64,000 nt of DNA from an uncultured Eubacteriales bacterium (GTDB lineage Bacteria; Bacillota; Clostridia; Oscillospirales; CAG-272): positions 1 through 64,000 of the forward strand of contig CAOKER010000008.1 of the NCBI GenBank assembly GCA_948467545.1. The letters are read 5' to 3'. Position numbers and translations under genes: made by a program. The stretch's first letter is position 1; each line of letters begins with the position of its first letter. The notes beneath the pieces were generated by a model. It worked only from the letters and a program-made list of their open reading frames with translations, was not told the origin of the DNA and searched no databases. Of this stretch, positions 44,041-54,091 are shown in pieces.

Positions 44041-44868
44041 ATGTCGGAATATTATGACAAAGTTACATCTGCCGTAAAATATTTAAAAGAAAAACTTGAT
44101 AACCGCACGCCGAAAATCGGACTGATTCTCGGCTCAGGATGGGGAAGTATCATAGGCAAGGTAGAAAACGGTACAACCATTCCGTATTCCGAAGTACCGG
44201 AAATGGCAGTCTCAACTACTCCGGGACATGCCGGTGAATGGATATGCGGACATATCGGAAACAAGTGTGTTATCATAATGAACGGAAGACTTCATCCATA
44301 CGAAGGCCACAGTCTGAGGGACATTGTAATGCCGGTTTACATGATGCGTGAGCTCGGCGTCAAAACACTGATAGTAACAAACGCGGCCGGCGCCATAAAT
44401 AAAAGCTACTCCGCCGGAGATATGATGATAATAACCGATCATATAAACTTTACGGGACATAATCCTCTTACAGGCGAAAACGACGACAGACTCGGCACAC
44501 GGTTTCCCGACATGAGCCGAGCGTATGATAAAGAGCTTACCGCCTCTGCGCTTAAAACCGCGGAAAAATGCGGTATCGGCGTTCACACAGGAATTTATGT
44601 TCAATCCACCGGACCGAGCTTTGAAACACCTGCCGAAATCCGGATGTTCAGAGCCCTCGGCGCGGACGCGGTAGGAATGTCAACGGTACCCGAAGTTATC
44701 GCGGCTCGCCACGCGGGTATTAAAGTCGCCGGCATGTCGTGCATGACAAATATGGCTGCGGGAGTGCTTGAACAGCCGTTATCCCACGCAGAAGTGTTGG
44801 AAACCGCCGCAAGGGTCAAAGGGGCTTACCGCGATTTTATGGAAGAATTCATCGCGCAAATAGACTGA
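44041..44868 (+). CDS. punA: Purine nucleoside phosphorylase
   Basis: 275-residue trimeric-type phosphorylase splitting inosine and guanosine with phosphate. Landmarks: LILGSGWG, MNGRLHPYEGHS, TNAAGAIN, STGPSFETPAEIR and GMSTVPEVIAARH, with the base-binding Asn replaced by the segment SCMTNMAAG. Normal length. GAAAGGAA precedes the ATG. A strong terminator follows. Confidence 0.95.
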   Translation: MSEYYDKVTSAVKYLKEKLDNRTPKIGLILGSGWGSIIGKVENGTTIPYSEVPEMAVSTTPGHAGEWICGHIGNKCVIIMNGRLHPYEGHSLRDIVMPVYMMRELGVKTLIVTNAAGAINKSYSAGDMMIITDHINFTGHNPLTGENDDRLGTRFPDMSRAYDKELTASALKTAEKCGIGVHTGIYVQSTGPSFETPAEIRMFRALGADAVGMSTVPEVIAARHAGIKVAGMSCMTNMAAGVLEQPLSHAEVLETAARVKGAYRDFMEEFIAQID

Positions 44869-44900
44869 TGCCGCCCCTCAATTAACCCATATATCAAAAG

Positions 44901-44945
44901 AAGTCAAACTCATTCCTTTAGAATGAATTTGACTTCTTTATTTTA
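44901..44945 (+). terminator. Intrinsic terminator after punA
   Basis: AAGTCAAACTCATTC (44901-44915) pairs with GAATGAATTTGACTT (44921-44935), one mismatch, followed by CTTTATTTTAT. It may also serve the leftward esterase that ends at 45028. Confidence 0.8.
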
Positions 44946-45027
44946 TCCGTACAGAACCTTCCGAAAAACCGACGGCATAACAAGACTTCTGCCGTTACAT
45001 TCCGAATATCTGCAGCCCTTAATTTTC

Positions 45028-45687
45028 TTATCCCTGTTTTTCGGCGGAAGCAAGCCATTTTATCAAATCGGTCTTCTCATATGCGCTTGTCCAAGAATCA
45101 TGACCGACATTATCAAATATCGTAAGCTCGGCATGCCCGTGCGCGGCGTTTACTGTGTCCACCATCAGCTTTGAATATTCAACGGGAACAACAAAATCGT
45201 CACTTCCGTGAAATGCACGGATCGGCATTTTCACAAGCGCGGAAGCGCGCCACGTCATTCCGCCTCCGCAAATCGGAGCGGCCGCGGCAAAATAATTATT
45301 GTATTCGCACGCCATCTCCCACGTGCCAAAACCGCCCATAGAATTTCCGGTTATTGTTATGCGGTTTTTGTCAATGTTAAGTTCGCTTGAAATTATTTCA
45401 ATTAAATTCATAAGCTGAGCGGTAACTCCGTTCCAAATTCTGTCCCAAGGACACTGCGGTGAAAGCGTAACAACACGAAGTCCGAGATAATCCTGATTCT
45501 CACAGAAATATTTCGGAATCCCATGAGTCTTGACCGCTTCGATATTATCGCCCGATTCGCCTACTCCATGAAGATATACAATAAGGGGCAAGGATTCCTT
45601 TGAGGGATCAAATCCGGAGGGAGTAGTAACTATGTAACTAAGCTTTGAAAAGCTGTCTTTTACAAAAGAAGATGACGTTCTAACCAT
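45028..45687 (-). CDS. Alpha/beta hydrolase (PHB depolymerase/phospholipase-type esterase)
   Basis: 219 residues with no signal peptide. PLIVYLHGVGESGD gives the oxyanion region, GNSMGG the nucleophile Ser, GSDDFVVP the acid and VGHDSW the His. The family includes intracellular esterases of carbohydrate clusters. GAAAGG precedes the ATG at 45687. It is the last gene of the leftward sugar cluster, about 155 bases after the isomerase. Confidence 0.85.
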   Translation of the reverse strand: MVRTSSSFVKDSFSKLSYIVTTPSGFDPSKESLPLIVYLHGVGESGDNIEAVKTHGIPKYFCENQDYLGLRVVTLSPQCPWDRIWNGVTAQLMNLIEIISSELNIDKNRITITGNSMGGFGTWEMACEYNNYFAAAAPICGGGMTWRASALVKMPIRAFHGSDDFVVPVEYSKLMVDTVNAAHGHAELTIFDNVGHDSWTSAYEKTDLIKWLASAEKQG

Positions 45688-45744
45688 GATAATTTAAAAC
45701 CTTTCAGTAACTATTTCAATCTTTTTTCTCAGCGCAGCAAGGAA

Positions 45745-45850
45745 AAAAGCGCCGTAATGAGGCATCGTGACGGCGTACCATAACGCCGTCCGAAAAAGCC
45801 GAAACAGCCCGCTGCACCGAAAGCGTGGGAGTTCTTGCTTTTAGTTATAT
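45745..45850 (-). repeat. 3' element after the sugar isomerase gene
   Basis: Reading leftward from the stop codon: AAAAGCAAGAACTCCC, then hairpins, then GCCGTCACGATGCCTCATTA and CGGCGCTTTTTTCC, a terminator-like end. It corresponds part by part to the element after uraA (AGCAAGATG at 38838, then CGTCACGACACCTAATGACG and TTTTTCGCC). Confidence 0.65.
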
Positions 45851-47227
45851 TATTTCAATTCCGAGCATATCGCAAAGCATTCCGATTTCTTTGGTGTTGT
45901 CGCCGTATGAAATAATATAATGCTGGCACATAACCTTGTCTGTAAAGTCCTCGGTATCGTCAAGGACAATCTCAAGTCCCGGAAGCTGCGGCGCCGGCTG
46001 CGTCCAGCCTGCCTCCTCCCACTTTCTGGGCGTTACGCCGTGTCCTTTAACCATATGCATAACATATTTCTCGCCGATTTGTGCGAGACGGCACATAGTC
46101 ACCGTACCGGGCTTGACCTTGGAGACATTAAGAATACCCTCCGACAGAGCGCCGAAAGCCGCCGGCATAGCAACCACACCATTTTCTGTAACCTCGGCAG
46201 GAACATAATCGGGTACTCCGGCAAGCACGCGATCGGAGAAAAATTCATAAAATTCAAGATAAGCCGCCGCCTGACCTGTAATATATTTAACCATAAGCTG
46301 AGTGACATTTCCGAGACAGTCGTTTTCGGGAATTGTACACACACCCGAAATATCGGAAAGAAGCATGAAAACAGGTGCGGGCGGAAAACCGAGAAGCTTC
46401 TTCATCCCGTCAACATCCTTGAGAGAAATCGCGTCATATCCGCGCTCTTTTATAAGCTGATCTACAGCAATATAATAACCTGCAGCCTTCATAAGGCCCT
46501 CATCAGAGGGCTCGGAAAGGAAATTCCATGCTTTTATCTCTTTCCCACCGATATTTCCGCCCTGTTTAACGGCATTTACCACAGACCTCTTCTCATCGTC
46601 GGATACTTTTTCGCTTCTCTGAAAAATTTCAAGCAGTTCAAAGGTTTCAATCTCAGGTCCGATTTCACGTTTCAGAGAGGGACCGTCCGCCTGAGTGCCG
46701 TAGAGATTCATGTCGCGGTAGCCCGCCATACCCACTCTGGCATGACGAAGCTTTTCTGCCGCAGACGCCGCACGGCAATACGCCGCCACACGGTCTGCCC
46801 TTGAAGGCAGTCCGATAATATCATATATGTACTTGAAATTATATCCGAGATCGCACATAGTCTTGCGCAGCGCGCTCGTTCCGGCCTGATCTGCGGTCGT
46901 CACAAGACGGTCGTCTTCCATCCATCCGCACAGTCCCCAGAGAACCATCGGCTTATGCCTGTAATGCTCCGCAATCTTTATTACTGCATGTGTGGGAATC
47001 CATCCCGCAATACACAGAACAAGGCAATCGAAATCCTCTTTTTTCAGGACCTCAAGCGCATGGGCAATATCCTTTTCCTCATAATCGTCGGTTACAGGAT
47101 AAACGCTTACCGCCGAAATTCCCTCCTTTTCAAAATTCTTAAGAGCGTCACTGCATTTTTTTACGATTATATCTTTTGGAGTATTTACTTCTCCAAACCC
47201 AACAAAACCTGCTTTTATCATTTTCAT
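45845..47227 (-). CDS. L-fucose/arabinose isomerase-like protein
   Basis: 460 residues. FVGFGEVNTPKDI at the start, LCIAGWIPTHAVIKIAEHY, MVLWGLCGWMED and the C-terminal GHGVTPRKWEEAGW and IVLDDTED fit the FucI/AraA-like isomerase fold; metal ligands are the expected acidic residues and the His of GHGV. It probably turns an aldose into a ketose for the FGGY kinase encoded upstream. I use ATG 47227; an ATG at 47233 overlaps GAAAGGA. Confidence 0.82.
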   Translation of the reverse strand: MKMIKAGFVGFGEVNTPKDIIVKKCSDALKNFEKEGISAVSVYPVTDDYEEKDIAHALEVLKKEDFDCLVLCIAGWIPTHAVIKIAEHYRHKPMVLWGLCGWMEDDRLVTTADQAGTSALRKTMCDLGYNFKYIYDIIGLPSRADRVAAYCRAASAAEKLRHARVGMAGYRDMNLYGTQADGPSLKREIGPEIETFELLEIFQRSEKVSDDEKRSVVNAVKQGGNIGGKEIKAWNFLSEPSDEGLMKAAGYYIAVDQLIKERGYDAISLKDVDGMKKLLGFPPAPVFMLLSDISGVCTIPENDCLGNVTQLMVKYITGQAAAYLEFYEFFSDRVLAGVPDYVPAEVTENGVVAMPAAFGALSEGILNVSKVKPGTVTMCRLAQIGEKYVMHMVKGHGVTPRKWEEAGWTQPAPQLPGLEIVLDDTEDFTDKVMCQHYIISYGDNTKEIGMLCDMLGIEII

Positions 47228-47413
47228 TACCATTCCTTTCGTAACATACACAAAAAGCTTTATACCGCCTCAGCTTCCGCAAAACCCAAATGATATTCCT
47301 GCAAACAAGATACAGAGCAGTCTTACGCTGCACAGAATATAAACCTCCGTAAAGCATAAAAAACGGCACTTTACTCATGCCTGCAATTACACTGTCTTTC
47401 CGCCGTCATCCCA

Positions 47414-48922
47414 CTATTTTCCGGACGGATAAAACTTCTCATCTGCTTCGATATATCTTAGATAAGCGGCTTCCGTCTTTTCGTTCTGCTGCGGAATATA
47501 TATTTTATCGGTTCTGACGATTTGGCTGCACGCCGCTTCAACAGACTCAAAGATTCCGGCTCCGGTTCCTGCAAGAATAGCAGTTCCCAGGCATGCGGTT
47601 TCGGTATTTTTCAGCGTCGCGAGTCGAACGCCCGTAATATCCGCTTTGATCTGACACCAGAGCGGACTTGATGCGCCACCACCCATAGTCCTGATTTCAT
47701 TACAGGATACACCTAAATATTCGAGATTACTCCGAAGCATACAGGCAACGGATTCAAGAATTGCGCGCACCATATGTCCGCGAGTGTGCTCCATGGTAAG
47801 TCCGTAAAATACTCCCCTCGCATCGGGATTGTATTTAGGCATCGTCGAACCGCAAAGATACGGAATAAACACCAGTCCGCTGCAGCCCGGCTCCACCTTT
47901 TCCGCAAGGACGTCAAGCTCCCTGAACGAGAAATTTTCACAAAGCTGATTTTTAAACCATTTGAGCGCGATTCCGGCCGTAGGGGTCCATGAAATCAATG
48001 CATATCCGCCGTCGTAATTTATATGACAAGGGATAATACTTTCGGGATTATACGACGGAATTTCGCTTACCGGAACAAATACAGCCATAGTAGTTCCCGT
48101 CATCTCGCTGATTATGCCTGAACCTACCGCTCCGGCGCCGATTGCACCGGAAATCTGATCAAGCACACCTGAAACAACAGGTATACCGCAGCTACAGCTT
48201 TTTCCTGCCTCTCCGCCGCCGAAAAACCAGTCTGCGTCCATCTCCCCTACCATTACACCGGACGGTACAATCTCGGAAAACACTGATCTGTCCAATCCAA
48301 TGTAGTCAAGCATTTCCTTCCACCATTGCTTCTTACAAATGTCAAAGTATATCGTCGATGACTGAATCGTCGGCTCTGTCACAGTCTTTCCGGTAAGAGC
48401 CCACAAAATCCAATCCTCAAGCAAAAACACATGCCTTATACGATTAAATACCGAAGGTTCGTTCCTACGTATCCATATCAGCTTACACGCAGGCCATGTC
48501 GCCGTGATTTCGGGCTGTCCCGTAACGCGGTATACGAGCTCATGTCCAAAGTCCGCCTCAATCTTCTTCGCTTCCCCGTCCGCGCGGTTATCGAGCCAAA
48601 CAATTGCCGGACGAAGAGGAACAAAGTTTTCATCCGTGACTATCAGGGTTTCTCCCTGAGTATCTACGGAAAGTCCGGCTATAAGATTCGCCAGCTCGTC
48701 TTTACCACAGTCCGGAAACGCTTTTTGCGCGGCTTCCGTAAGAGACTGCCTTACAATTGAAATATATTCAAGCCCGTCAAATTCCACAACGTTTCCCTTT
48801 GTATCGAGAGTATAATCAACGGTTGAAGCGGAAACCATATTTCCATCCGTATCAAAAATTGCGGATTTAAGCGACGTGGTTCCTATATCAACCCCGGCCA
48901 AATATTTTTTGCTGTTCGTCAT
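47414..48922 (-). CDS. FGGY-family carbohydrate kinase (xylulokinase-like)
   Basis: 502 residues of the two-domain actin-like sugar kinase fold. N-terminus AGVDIGTTSLKSAIFD binds phosphate; GLSVDTQGETL and VWLDNRAD form the sugar site; EMTGTTMAVF and MGGGASSPLWCQIKADITG are the ATP and FGGY signatures. It probably phosphorylates a ketopentose or deoxysugar ketose. The start at 48922 lies 5 bases after the TPI-like stop, with GGGG inside that gene end, so translation is probably coupled. Confidence 0.87.
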   Translation of the reverse strand: MTNSKKYLAGVDIGTTSLKSAIFDTDGNMVSASTVDYTLDTKGNVVEFDGLEYISIVRQSLTEAAQKAFPDCGKDELANLIAGLSVDTQGETLIVTDENFVPLRPAIVWLDNRADGEAKKIEADFGHELVYRVTGQPEITATWPACKLIWIRRNEPSVFNRIRHVFLLEDWILWALTGKTVTEPTIQSSTIYFDICKKQWWKEMLDYIGLDRSVFSEIVPSGVMVGEMDADWFFGGGEAGKSCSCGIPVVSGVLDQISGAIGAGAVGSGIISEMTGTTMAVFVPVSEIPSYNPESIIPCHINYDGGYALISWTPTAGIALKWFKNQLCENFSFRELDVLAEKVEPGCSGLVFIPYLCGSTMPKYNPDARGVFYGLTMEHTRGHMVRAILESVACMLRSNLEYLGVSCNEIRTMGGGASSPLWCQIKADITGVRLATLKNTETACLGTAILAGTGAGIFESVEAACSQIVRTDKIYIPQQNEKTEAAYLRYIEADEKFYPSGK

Positions 48923-48927
48923 ATACG

Positions 48928-49632
48928 TTATGCCCCGTGCTTCTCGTCCCACGCGGAACGAAGCGCGTGAATCATTTCTTCAACCATTGCGGACGGATCG
49001 TCCGCGCAGAAAATTCCGCTCGTACTGCCCGTCGCCTCCGCTCCGAGCATAATCGTATCATAAACATCCTGACCGTTTTTGATTCCCGCACCCTGAAGCA
49101 CCATAATGTCAGGATTGATTTCCCGCACGCTCTTTATAGTCTGAGTAACATAATTTTCATCGCTTGTTTTTCCCGTTCCTATAAGCTCTGTCGGCTCCGC
49201 AACAAGAAGATTGGGAGAAAGCTTTGCAATTGCCATAAGCTCGTCTACCGTATCGGCGCATACAATCGTTCCAAGTCCAACCTCATCCGCCCTTGCAATT
49301 GTTTTTTCAATTTCGCCGAGCGTAAGCTTACATTCAGCATGATTCAGCATTACGCCCTCCGCCCCGGCCTCCTTTACCGCTTCCGGAAGAACCGAGCCAA
49401 GCCCGCGTCCCGGACGAAGATAATCCATATGCTGTGCAAAAACATGAATACGCTCGGTATTATCCGCAATCGTTTTAATATCGGTGTAAACAGGTGTAAC
49501 AAGAATATCCACATCATATTTTATGGCAACTCTGTCAATAACCTTTGCAAGCTGCAGCATCTTCTCTCCGTACATATAACATTTCGGACCTATCTCAAAA
49601 AACGGAGGCTTAATTTTGAATCCACTGTACAT
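48928..49632 (-). CDS. Triosephosphate isomerase-like protein
   Basis: 234-residue TIM barrel. It keeps the TPI framework (KPPFFEIGPK, LNHAECKLT with catalytic His region, VAEPTELIGTGK with the catalytic Glu and part of loop 6, LQGAGIKNG phosphate loop) but differs from housekeeping TPI, like the paralogues found in polyol and uncommon-sugar operons. It probably isomerises a phosphorylated sugar product of this cluster. GAAAGGAATG precedes the ATG at 49632. First gene of the cluster. Confidence 0.85.
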   Translation of the reverse strand: MYSGFKIKPPFFEIGPKCYMYGEKMLQLAKVIDRVAIKYDVDILVTPVYTDIKTIADNTERIHVFAQHMDYLRPGRGLGSVLPEAVKEAGAEGVMLNHAECKLTLGEIEKTIARADEVGLGTIVCADTVDELMAIAKLSPNLLVAEPTELIGTGKTSDENYVTQTIKSVREINPDIMVLQGAGIKNGQDVYDTIMLGAEATGSTSGIFCADDPSAMVEEMIHALRSAWDEKHGA

Positions 49633-49756
49633 AAACAAAAACCATTCCTTTCGGATGAAAATAATTACAAGCTATATTATATTATAAAAAGGCATTAAAA
49701 GCAAGTGAAAACATAAGTTATATAAGTGTTTCTCACGACTTTTTAAGATTTTGAAC

Positions 49757-50722
49757 TCAAGCTTTCGGGCGCAAATTCTCAGACTCAAGTTTTTTTATCA
49801 TCAGCTTTGTTTTGCGATAATGCAAAAATACAGGCAGCCCGACAATGACAATAAGCAAAACTACAGCGAGGACTATCAAAATTATATCGGCATATTTCGG
49901 AAATCCCTCTCCGAGTATAGCACTGGTACCTCCCCTGTAGGCATTTGAAACCGCGGCTATACTGCTCTCTCCGCCGTACTCCCCCGCCGGGCTGAGAGAA
50001 GCGGAGCCTTCTCCGGTCTGCAAATCCACTTTCTCAATCAAAAGAGCTTTCCCGTAATCAAGAACCGCACGTCCCGGCTCAGTTTCAGCTCTAACCTCCG
50101 AAGCAATAATACGGAGAGTTCCGGCTGCGGAAAGCGGAGCATTTGAAAAAACACTTCCTCCGGTTACCTGTACCGTACCTCCCGTTATTCCCACGCCGTT
50201 TGAACGGTCGGAAACAGCAATGTCTATATTTCCGCCTACTATACTTATAACTCCGCTGTCAAAACGAATTCCGCTGCGGCCTGCTGTCACCGAAATATCA
50301 CCGCTGCGAATTTTGATTTCTTTGTTCATCGCCGTAGAATAACTGTATATTGCGTCACCATCGGTCACTATAGTAAGTGAACCGTCCCCGGTGACAGTAA
50401 AACCACCCTGTCCCGCAAGCGCATATTCAGACGCCGAAATGTAATTTTTACCGAAAAGCTTAACCGTTGCCCCGTCGATAAGCTTAATTCCATATTCATC
50501 ATCGGTACTTACATTTACCCCGTTGAGTTCAAGGGTATTTTCACGGTTGTCCCAGTAATAACCCTCTCCGCTTATATTTTTCTGCGGCCGTGTAAGATCG
50601 AGTGTTTCCCTGATCACACCGGACGATCCCGATTCCGCGGCCAAGCATACAGAAAATAAAGCAATAACAGCAGCCGAAAACAAAAAGACAACAATATGTT
50701 TAACGAAACGATTATTCTTCAT
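49757..50722 (-). CDS. Exported repetitive beta-rich protein with C-terminal membrane anchor
   Basis: 321 residues. N-terminal signal peptide (IVVFLFSAAVIALFSVCLA). The middle is a series of short strand-turn repeats (DGATVKLFGKNYIS, GDGSLTIVTDGDAIYS, SGVISIVGGNIDIAVS), suggesting a beta-helix or carbohydrate-binding domain of the kind seen in gut clostridial surface proteins. A membrane segment (YADIILIVLAVVLLIVIVGL) and a basic tail close it, giving an outside-facing topology. Function unknown. GAAAGG precedes the ATG. Confidence 0.7.
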   Translation of the reverse strand: MKNNRFVKHIVVFLFSAAVIALFSVCLAAESGSSGVIRETLDLTRPQKNISGEGYYWDNRENTLELNGVNVSTDDEYGIKLIDGATVKLFGKNYISASEYALAGQGGFTVTGDGSLTIVTDGDAIYSYSTAMNKEIKIRSGDISVTAGRSGIRFDSGVISIVGGNIDIAVSDRSNGVGITGGTVQVTGGSVFSNAPLSAAGTLRIIASEVRAETEPGRAVLDYGKALLIEKVDLQTGEGSASLSPAGEYGGESSIAAVSNAYRGGTSAILGEGFPKYADIILIVLAVVLLIVIVGLPVFLHYRKTKLMIKKLESENLRPKA

Positions 50723-51034
50723 ATATGTACTAACCTTTCAGTTTACACTCAAAATATAAATAAATAAATCCTGTCTTAACAAGACAGCCGAAAAAAATCC
50801 GCAGTCCCAATTGCCGATTAAAAACAAATTCAATATATTTAAGTATATCATGCACATAAAAAAAAATCAAGGAGTCAAAATGCCATTATTTAATTATTAT
50901 GTAAATTTTTTATCCGCTCCCCAATACCTCCGCTCAAAGTCTTGACTTTAAATAAAAAAACAAATATAATAATTATAATGTCAGCATATAAATGATGTTG
51001 GAATTGAAAATACATTTTGGCATTGGAGAACTTC
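50723..51034. other. Divergent gap between the surface protein and VanZ genes
   Basis: AT-rich; apart from the VanZ promoter (50942-50970) I see nothing definite. Confidence 0.5.
50942..50970 (+). promoter_or_regulatory. Promoter of the VanZ-like gene
   Basis: TTGACT (50942-50947), 17-base spacer, TATAAT (50965-50970). Confidence 0.72.
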
Positions 51035-51589
51035 ATGAATCCGATATATAAACATAATAAAACGCAGGACAGAGAAGCAATAAAGCTTACGCAGCGCAGC
51101 GGATTCAGAATAATTTTGTCGGTTCTGATTATCATTACTCTTATTTTTATTTGGACAAATTCAATGCATAACGGCGCTGAGTCAAGCGCTCAAAGCGACA
51201 AAATCGTAAATGGGCTGAAACCGATTATAGATCCGAAAAATAAAATAGATATCGATGACTTATCATTTGCAATCCGTAAAGCCGCGCATTTCTGCGAATA
51301 TTTTCTTCTCGGCGCCGAGCTATGTCTTTTTTTCTATTCGTTAAAAATCAAAGAAATTTTTGCACCACCGTTTTTTGTTCTCATAAGTGCCACGATAGAT
51401 GAAACGATTCAGCTTTATTATGAGAGAACCTCAAGCGTCACGGATGTAATTCTCGACTTCTGCGGCGGACTGTGTGGCATCTGCGTCATGATTTTAACAA
51501 TCATTATATGTATTCAACTTTCGGAAAAAAGAAAATTGCGGACAAATTCCTCAAAATATCCTGAAAATAATAAATTTTCAACATATTGA
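51035..51589 (+). CDS. VanZ-family membrane protein
   Basis: 184 residues with four membrane segments. The VanZ signature is clear: MHNGAESSAQSD, IRKAAHFCEYFLLGAEL and DETIQLYYERTSSVTDVILDF. VanZ proteins change envelope sensitivity to glycopeptides in some hosts; the chromosomal ones are of unknown role. GGAGAA lies before the ATG at 51035. Confidence 0.9.
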   Translation: MNPIYKHNKTQDREAIKLTQRSGFRIILSVLIIITLIFIWTNSMHNGAESSAQSDKIVNGLKPIIDPKNKIDIDDLSFAIRKAAHFCEYFLLGAELCLFFYSLKIKEIFAPPFFVLISATIDETIQLYYERTSSVTDVILDFCGGLCGICVMILTIIICIQLSEKRKLRTNSSKYPENNKFSTY

Positions 51590-51701
51590 CGATATTTAAT
51601 CAGAGCATAATAATGATGAGCTAATATAAAATACAATGCTTAAAAAATAAAATCAGCCGCCCGGTTAATTTAATCGGCTTTTAACGGTATCGGAGATTGA
51701 A

Positions 51702-52679
51702 ATGAACATAAAGCTTCTCAAAAATCAAATGACACGAGCCGCGGCAACAGTTTTCGCAATTTGTATTAGTACCGTAATTATTTCTGCGGCCGGAGCAGGA
51801 GTCGCCGCAGGGCAAACGGAAAAACTTATACGGGAAGTTCCGACCGGCTCGCCTAATATAAACGGTATAATAGAGCAGGGAGAATGGTCTGAATCCGATA
51901 AAATTACAATGAATGAAAATACATGTACCGCTTCCCCTTGGAACGGAAACATCAAAAGCTCTGCAGACGTATATTTTCTCTGGGACGAGGATGGGTTATA
52001 TATTGCTGCGAAAATAACAGATTCGACCGAAGCATATGCGGAAGAAGAAAATTCGGAGGGCGTTTTGTCAGGCGACGCACTGCAGCTCGGTCTCAATCCG
52101 GGAATGCTAATTACCGGCGGTCATCCGGGAGAGTTTTTCACATTTGCTTTGCCTGCCGGCGCAAAGAAAAACTCTCCTTCACCGCTGTATATTATCAGAC
52201 AAAATTATGCCGATTATAACGGAATCGGAAGCTCGGCGGGAGGAGAATTGCTTGACGTAGAAAGCTATACGGCAACCGGACAAAAAGTCTCCGACGGATG
52301 GCAGTTTGAATGTTTTCTTGCATGGAATCAAGTAAACACCGTCGGAATAAACAATCAAAATCCAACCTGCGGAACATTGTCCAATCCCGATATTTCATCT
52401 GCAAGCGCGCTGACGCCCGGCAACGGATTATCTTTCGGATTCATGCTCTGCTATCTCGACCGACCGGGAAATTCCGGAAATTTTACTACCGGTTCAGGTC
52501 TTGGATTTAATGTTGAGCATTACGGAGGAATATTGACACTCACCCAAAACGTAATCGAATACTCTGCAAAAAGCTCACCGGCTCCGGGCACTTTCGACCC
52601 TACGCTTCCAATCATCTGTGTTCTGACTATATCAGCCTCAGCCGTTTTTCTGATTCGAAGGATAAAATATGAAAAATAA
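51702..52679 (+). CDS. Secreted CBM9/DOMON-like protein with C-terminal anchor
   Basis: 325 residues with a signal peptide (ATVFAICISTVIISAAGAGVAAG). The central domain (PNINGIIEQGEWSESDKI, then YFLWDEDGLYIAAKITD and GDALQLGLNPG) has the strand pattern of family 9 carbohydrate-binding modules. A Pro/Ser linker precedes a C-terminal membrane segment and RRIKYEK, so it is held at the surface. Ligand unknown; it may display sugar binding together with the surface protein nearby. GGAG lies before the ATG. Confidence 0.75.
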   Translation: MNIKLLKNQMTRAAATVFAICISTVIISAAGAGVAAGQTEKLIREVPTGSPNINGIIEQGEWSESDKITMNENTCTASPWNGNIKSSADVYFLWDEDGLYIAAKITDSTEAYAEEENSEGVLSGDALQLGLNPGMLITGGHPGEFFTFALPAGAKKNSPSPLYIIRQNYADYNGIGSSAGGELLDVESYTATGQKVSDGWQFECFLAWNQVNTVGINNQNPTCGTLSNPDISSASALTPGNGLSFGFMLCYLDRPGNSGNFTTGSGLGFNVEHYGGILTLTQNVIEYSAKSSPAPGTFDPTLPIICVLTISASAVFLIRRIKYEK

Positions 52680-52727
52680 TCATAGTTCGATCCATTTTAC
52701 GCCCCATAATCAATGATAAAATATCGC

Positions 52728-52772
52728 AGCCGGTAAATCTGCATTCGTGGTTTACCGGCTGCGTTTTACTGC
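52728..52772 (+). terminator. Intrinsic terminator after the CBM9-like gene
   Basis: CGCAGCCGGTAAA (52728-52740) pairs perfectly with TTTACCGGCTGCG (52754-52766) and is followed by TTTTACT. Confidence 0.9.
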
Positions 52773-52817
52773 TTTGTCTTACAGCCATTACACTTTCACA
52801 AACACTTACACAAATCT

Positions 52818-53626
52818 TTAATCTCCGCTGCAAAAATTTGAATCTCCGAAGTATGTCAAATAAGAATCCTTATAATAAGCATATTCTTTTGCATATATCA
52901 TTACTGCAAAAAGCAAAAAGAGTTTTTGCGTACAGAAGGGCTCATAAACAGTAACGCTTTTACCGTCTATGTTTATTTGCTTTAATGAAAACAATTCACT
53001 TTTCTTAAGATTTTCCTCAAGAGCAGCAGAATCGGAAATTTTGCACATACCGCACAGAGACGATAATGTAAAAGACATCATATTATTTTTTATCACAGTC
53101 TGCACCGCATAACGAAAGTCGCGGTCAGCCAGCAGTTGCAGAATTTCCTCCGCTCCGACATCGGAAAAAACATTGCTCCATCCTTTCTCCGGTCTTTTTA
53201 AAGCAATTCCTCCAATTTCATCACGGAAATAAACTGCCCCGTGCGGCGGATAACGGCACTCCTCATTCTGTCGTTTTTTCTCAGTGTTTCAATATAATTG
53301 TTCAACTCTTCAAAAATAGATACGTCAGAACTGTCCGCGTCGCAGCGAGCCGAAAAAATCGCCTGACATACAGAACGGCAGACAACATTAAAAACAGCAT
53401 CGGAAGATATTCCTCCGCATAAAGTTCCGCTCCTTCCGTAAAGCATATCGACAGTCACATCAAAAGTATCGGCAATTACCGGAAGCATCATTATATCAGG
53501 CATATTAATACCGTTTTCCCATTTTGAAACCGACTGCGAGGAAACACCGATTATAGCGGCAAGTTCCTCCTGTGTCATTGATTTTCTTTTACGAAGCTCT
53601 GCAATTCTTTCTCCGACCGTAATCAT
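52818..53626 (-). pseudogene. XRE-family regulator split by a frameshift
   Basis: The N-terminal helix-turn-helix (TVGERIAELRKRKSMTQEEL, GVSSQSVSKWENG) opens at 53626 and its frame runs to 53198. A second frame on the same strand continues with EIGGIALKRPEKGW, SDVGAEEILQLLADRDFR and on to FGDSNFC at 52818. One added G in the GGGG run at 53237-53240 would join them in frame. So this is either a recent pseudogene or a homopolymer error in an intact regulator of about 270 residues. GAAAGGA precedes the start. Confidence 0.75.
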
Positions 53627-54091
53627 AAAAATCACCGTTCCTTTCTTTGAACATGCAACGACAAGCGCAAACAGAGCGTGAAAATTATTGCGTTTTACAT
53701 AGTTTTTTCATTTTTCACGCTGATTTTCCGCATTTGTTTATCTAAAAGCTTCCTTGCTTTTTTAATGATTAAGCCAACATTTTTCGGTAAATATAAAGAA
53801 TTCGCCAATATATACCGATATATAACCTGCGCTTACATTCTAACAATATTTACAGAAATAGTCTATATATTATAAAGGTAGTTTACCGCGCAAACGGACA
53901 CAAAAAATCCGATTCGGCGGCTACATATCCGCATGTCTGCAATGAAACGATGTCCGTAACAAAACATTCTTCAATGGATTACCGCCTCCGGAAAATAAAA
54001 TAAATCCGACGGTTGTCAATACAGCTTAATCTACTACGCCTCAAGAAATATATATCACCTTACAGACAAACCATAATACAGTTACAGCTGT

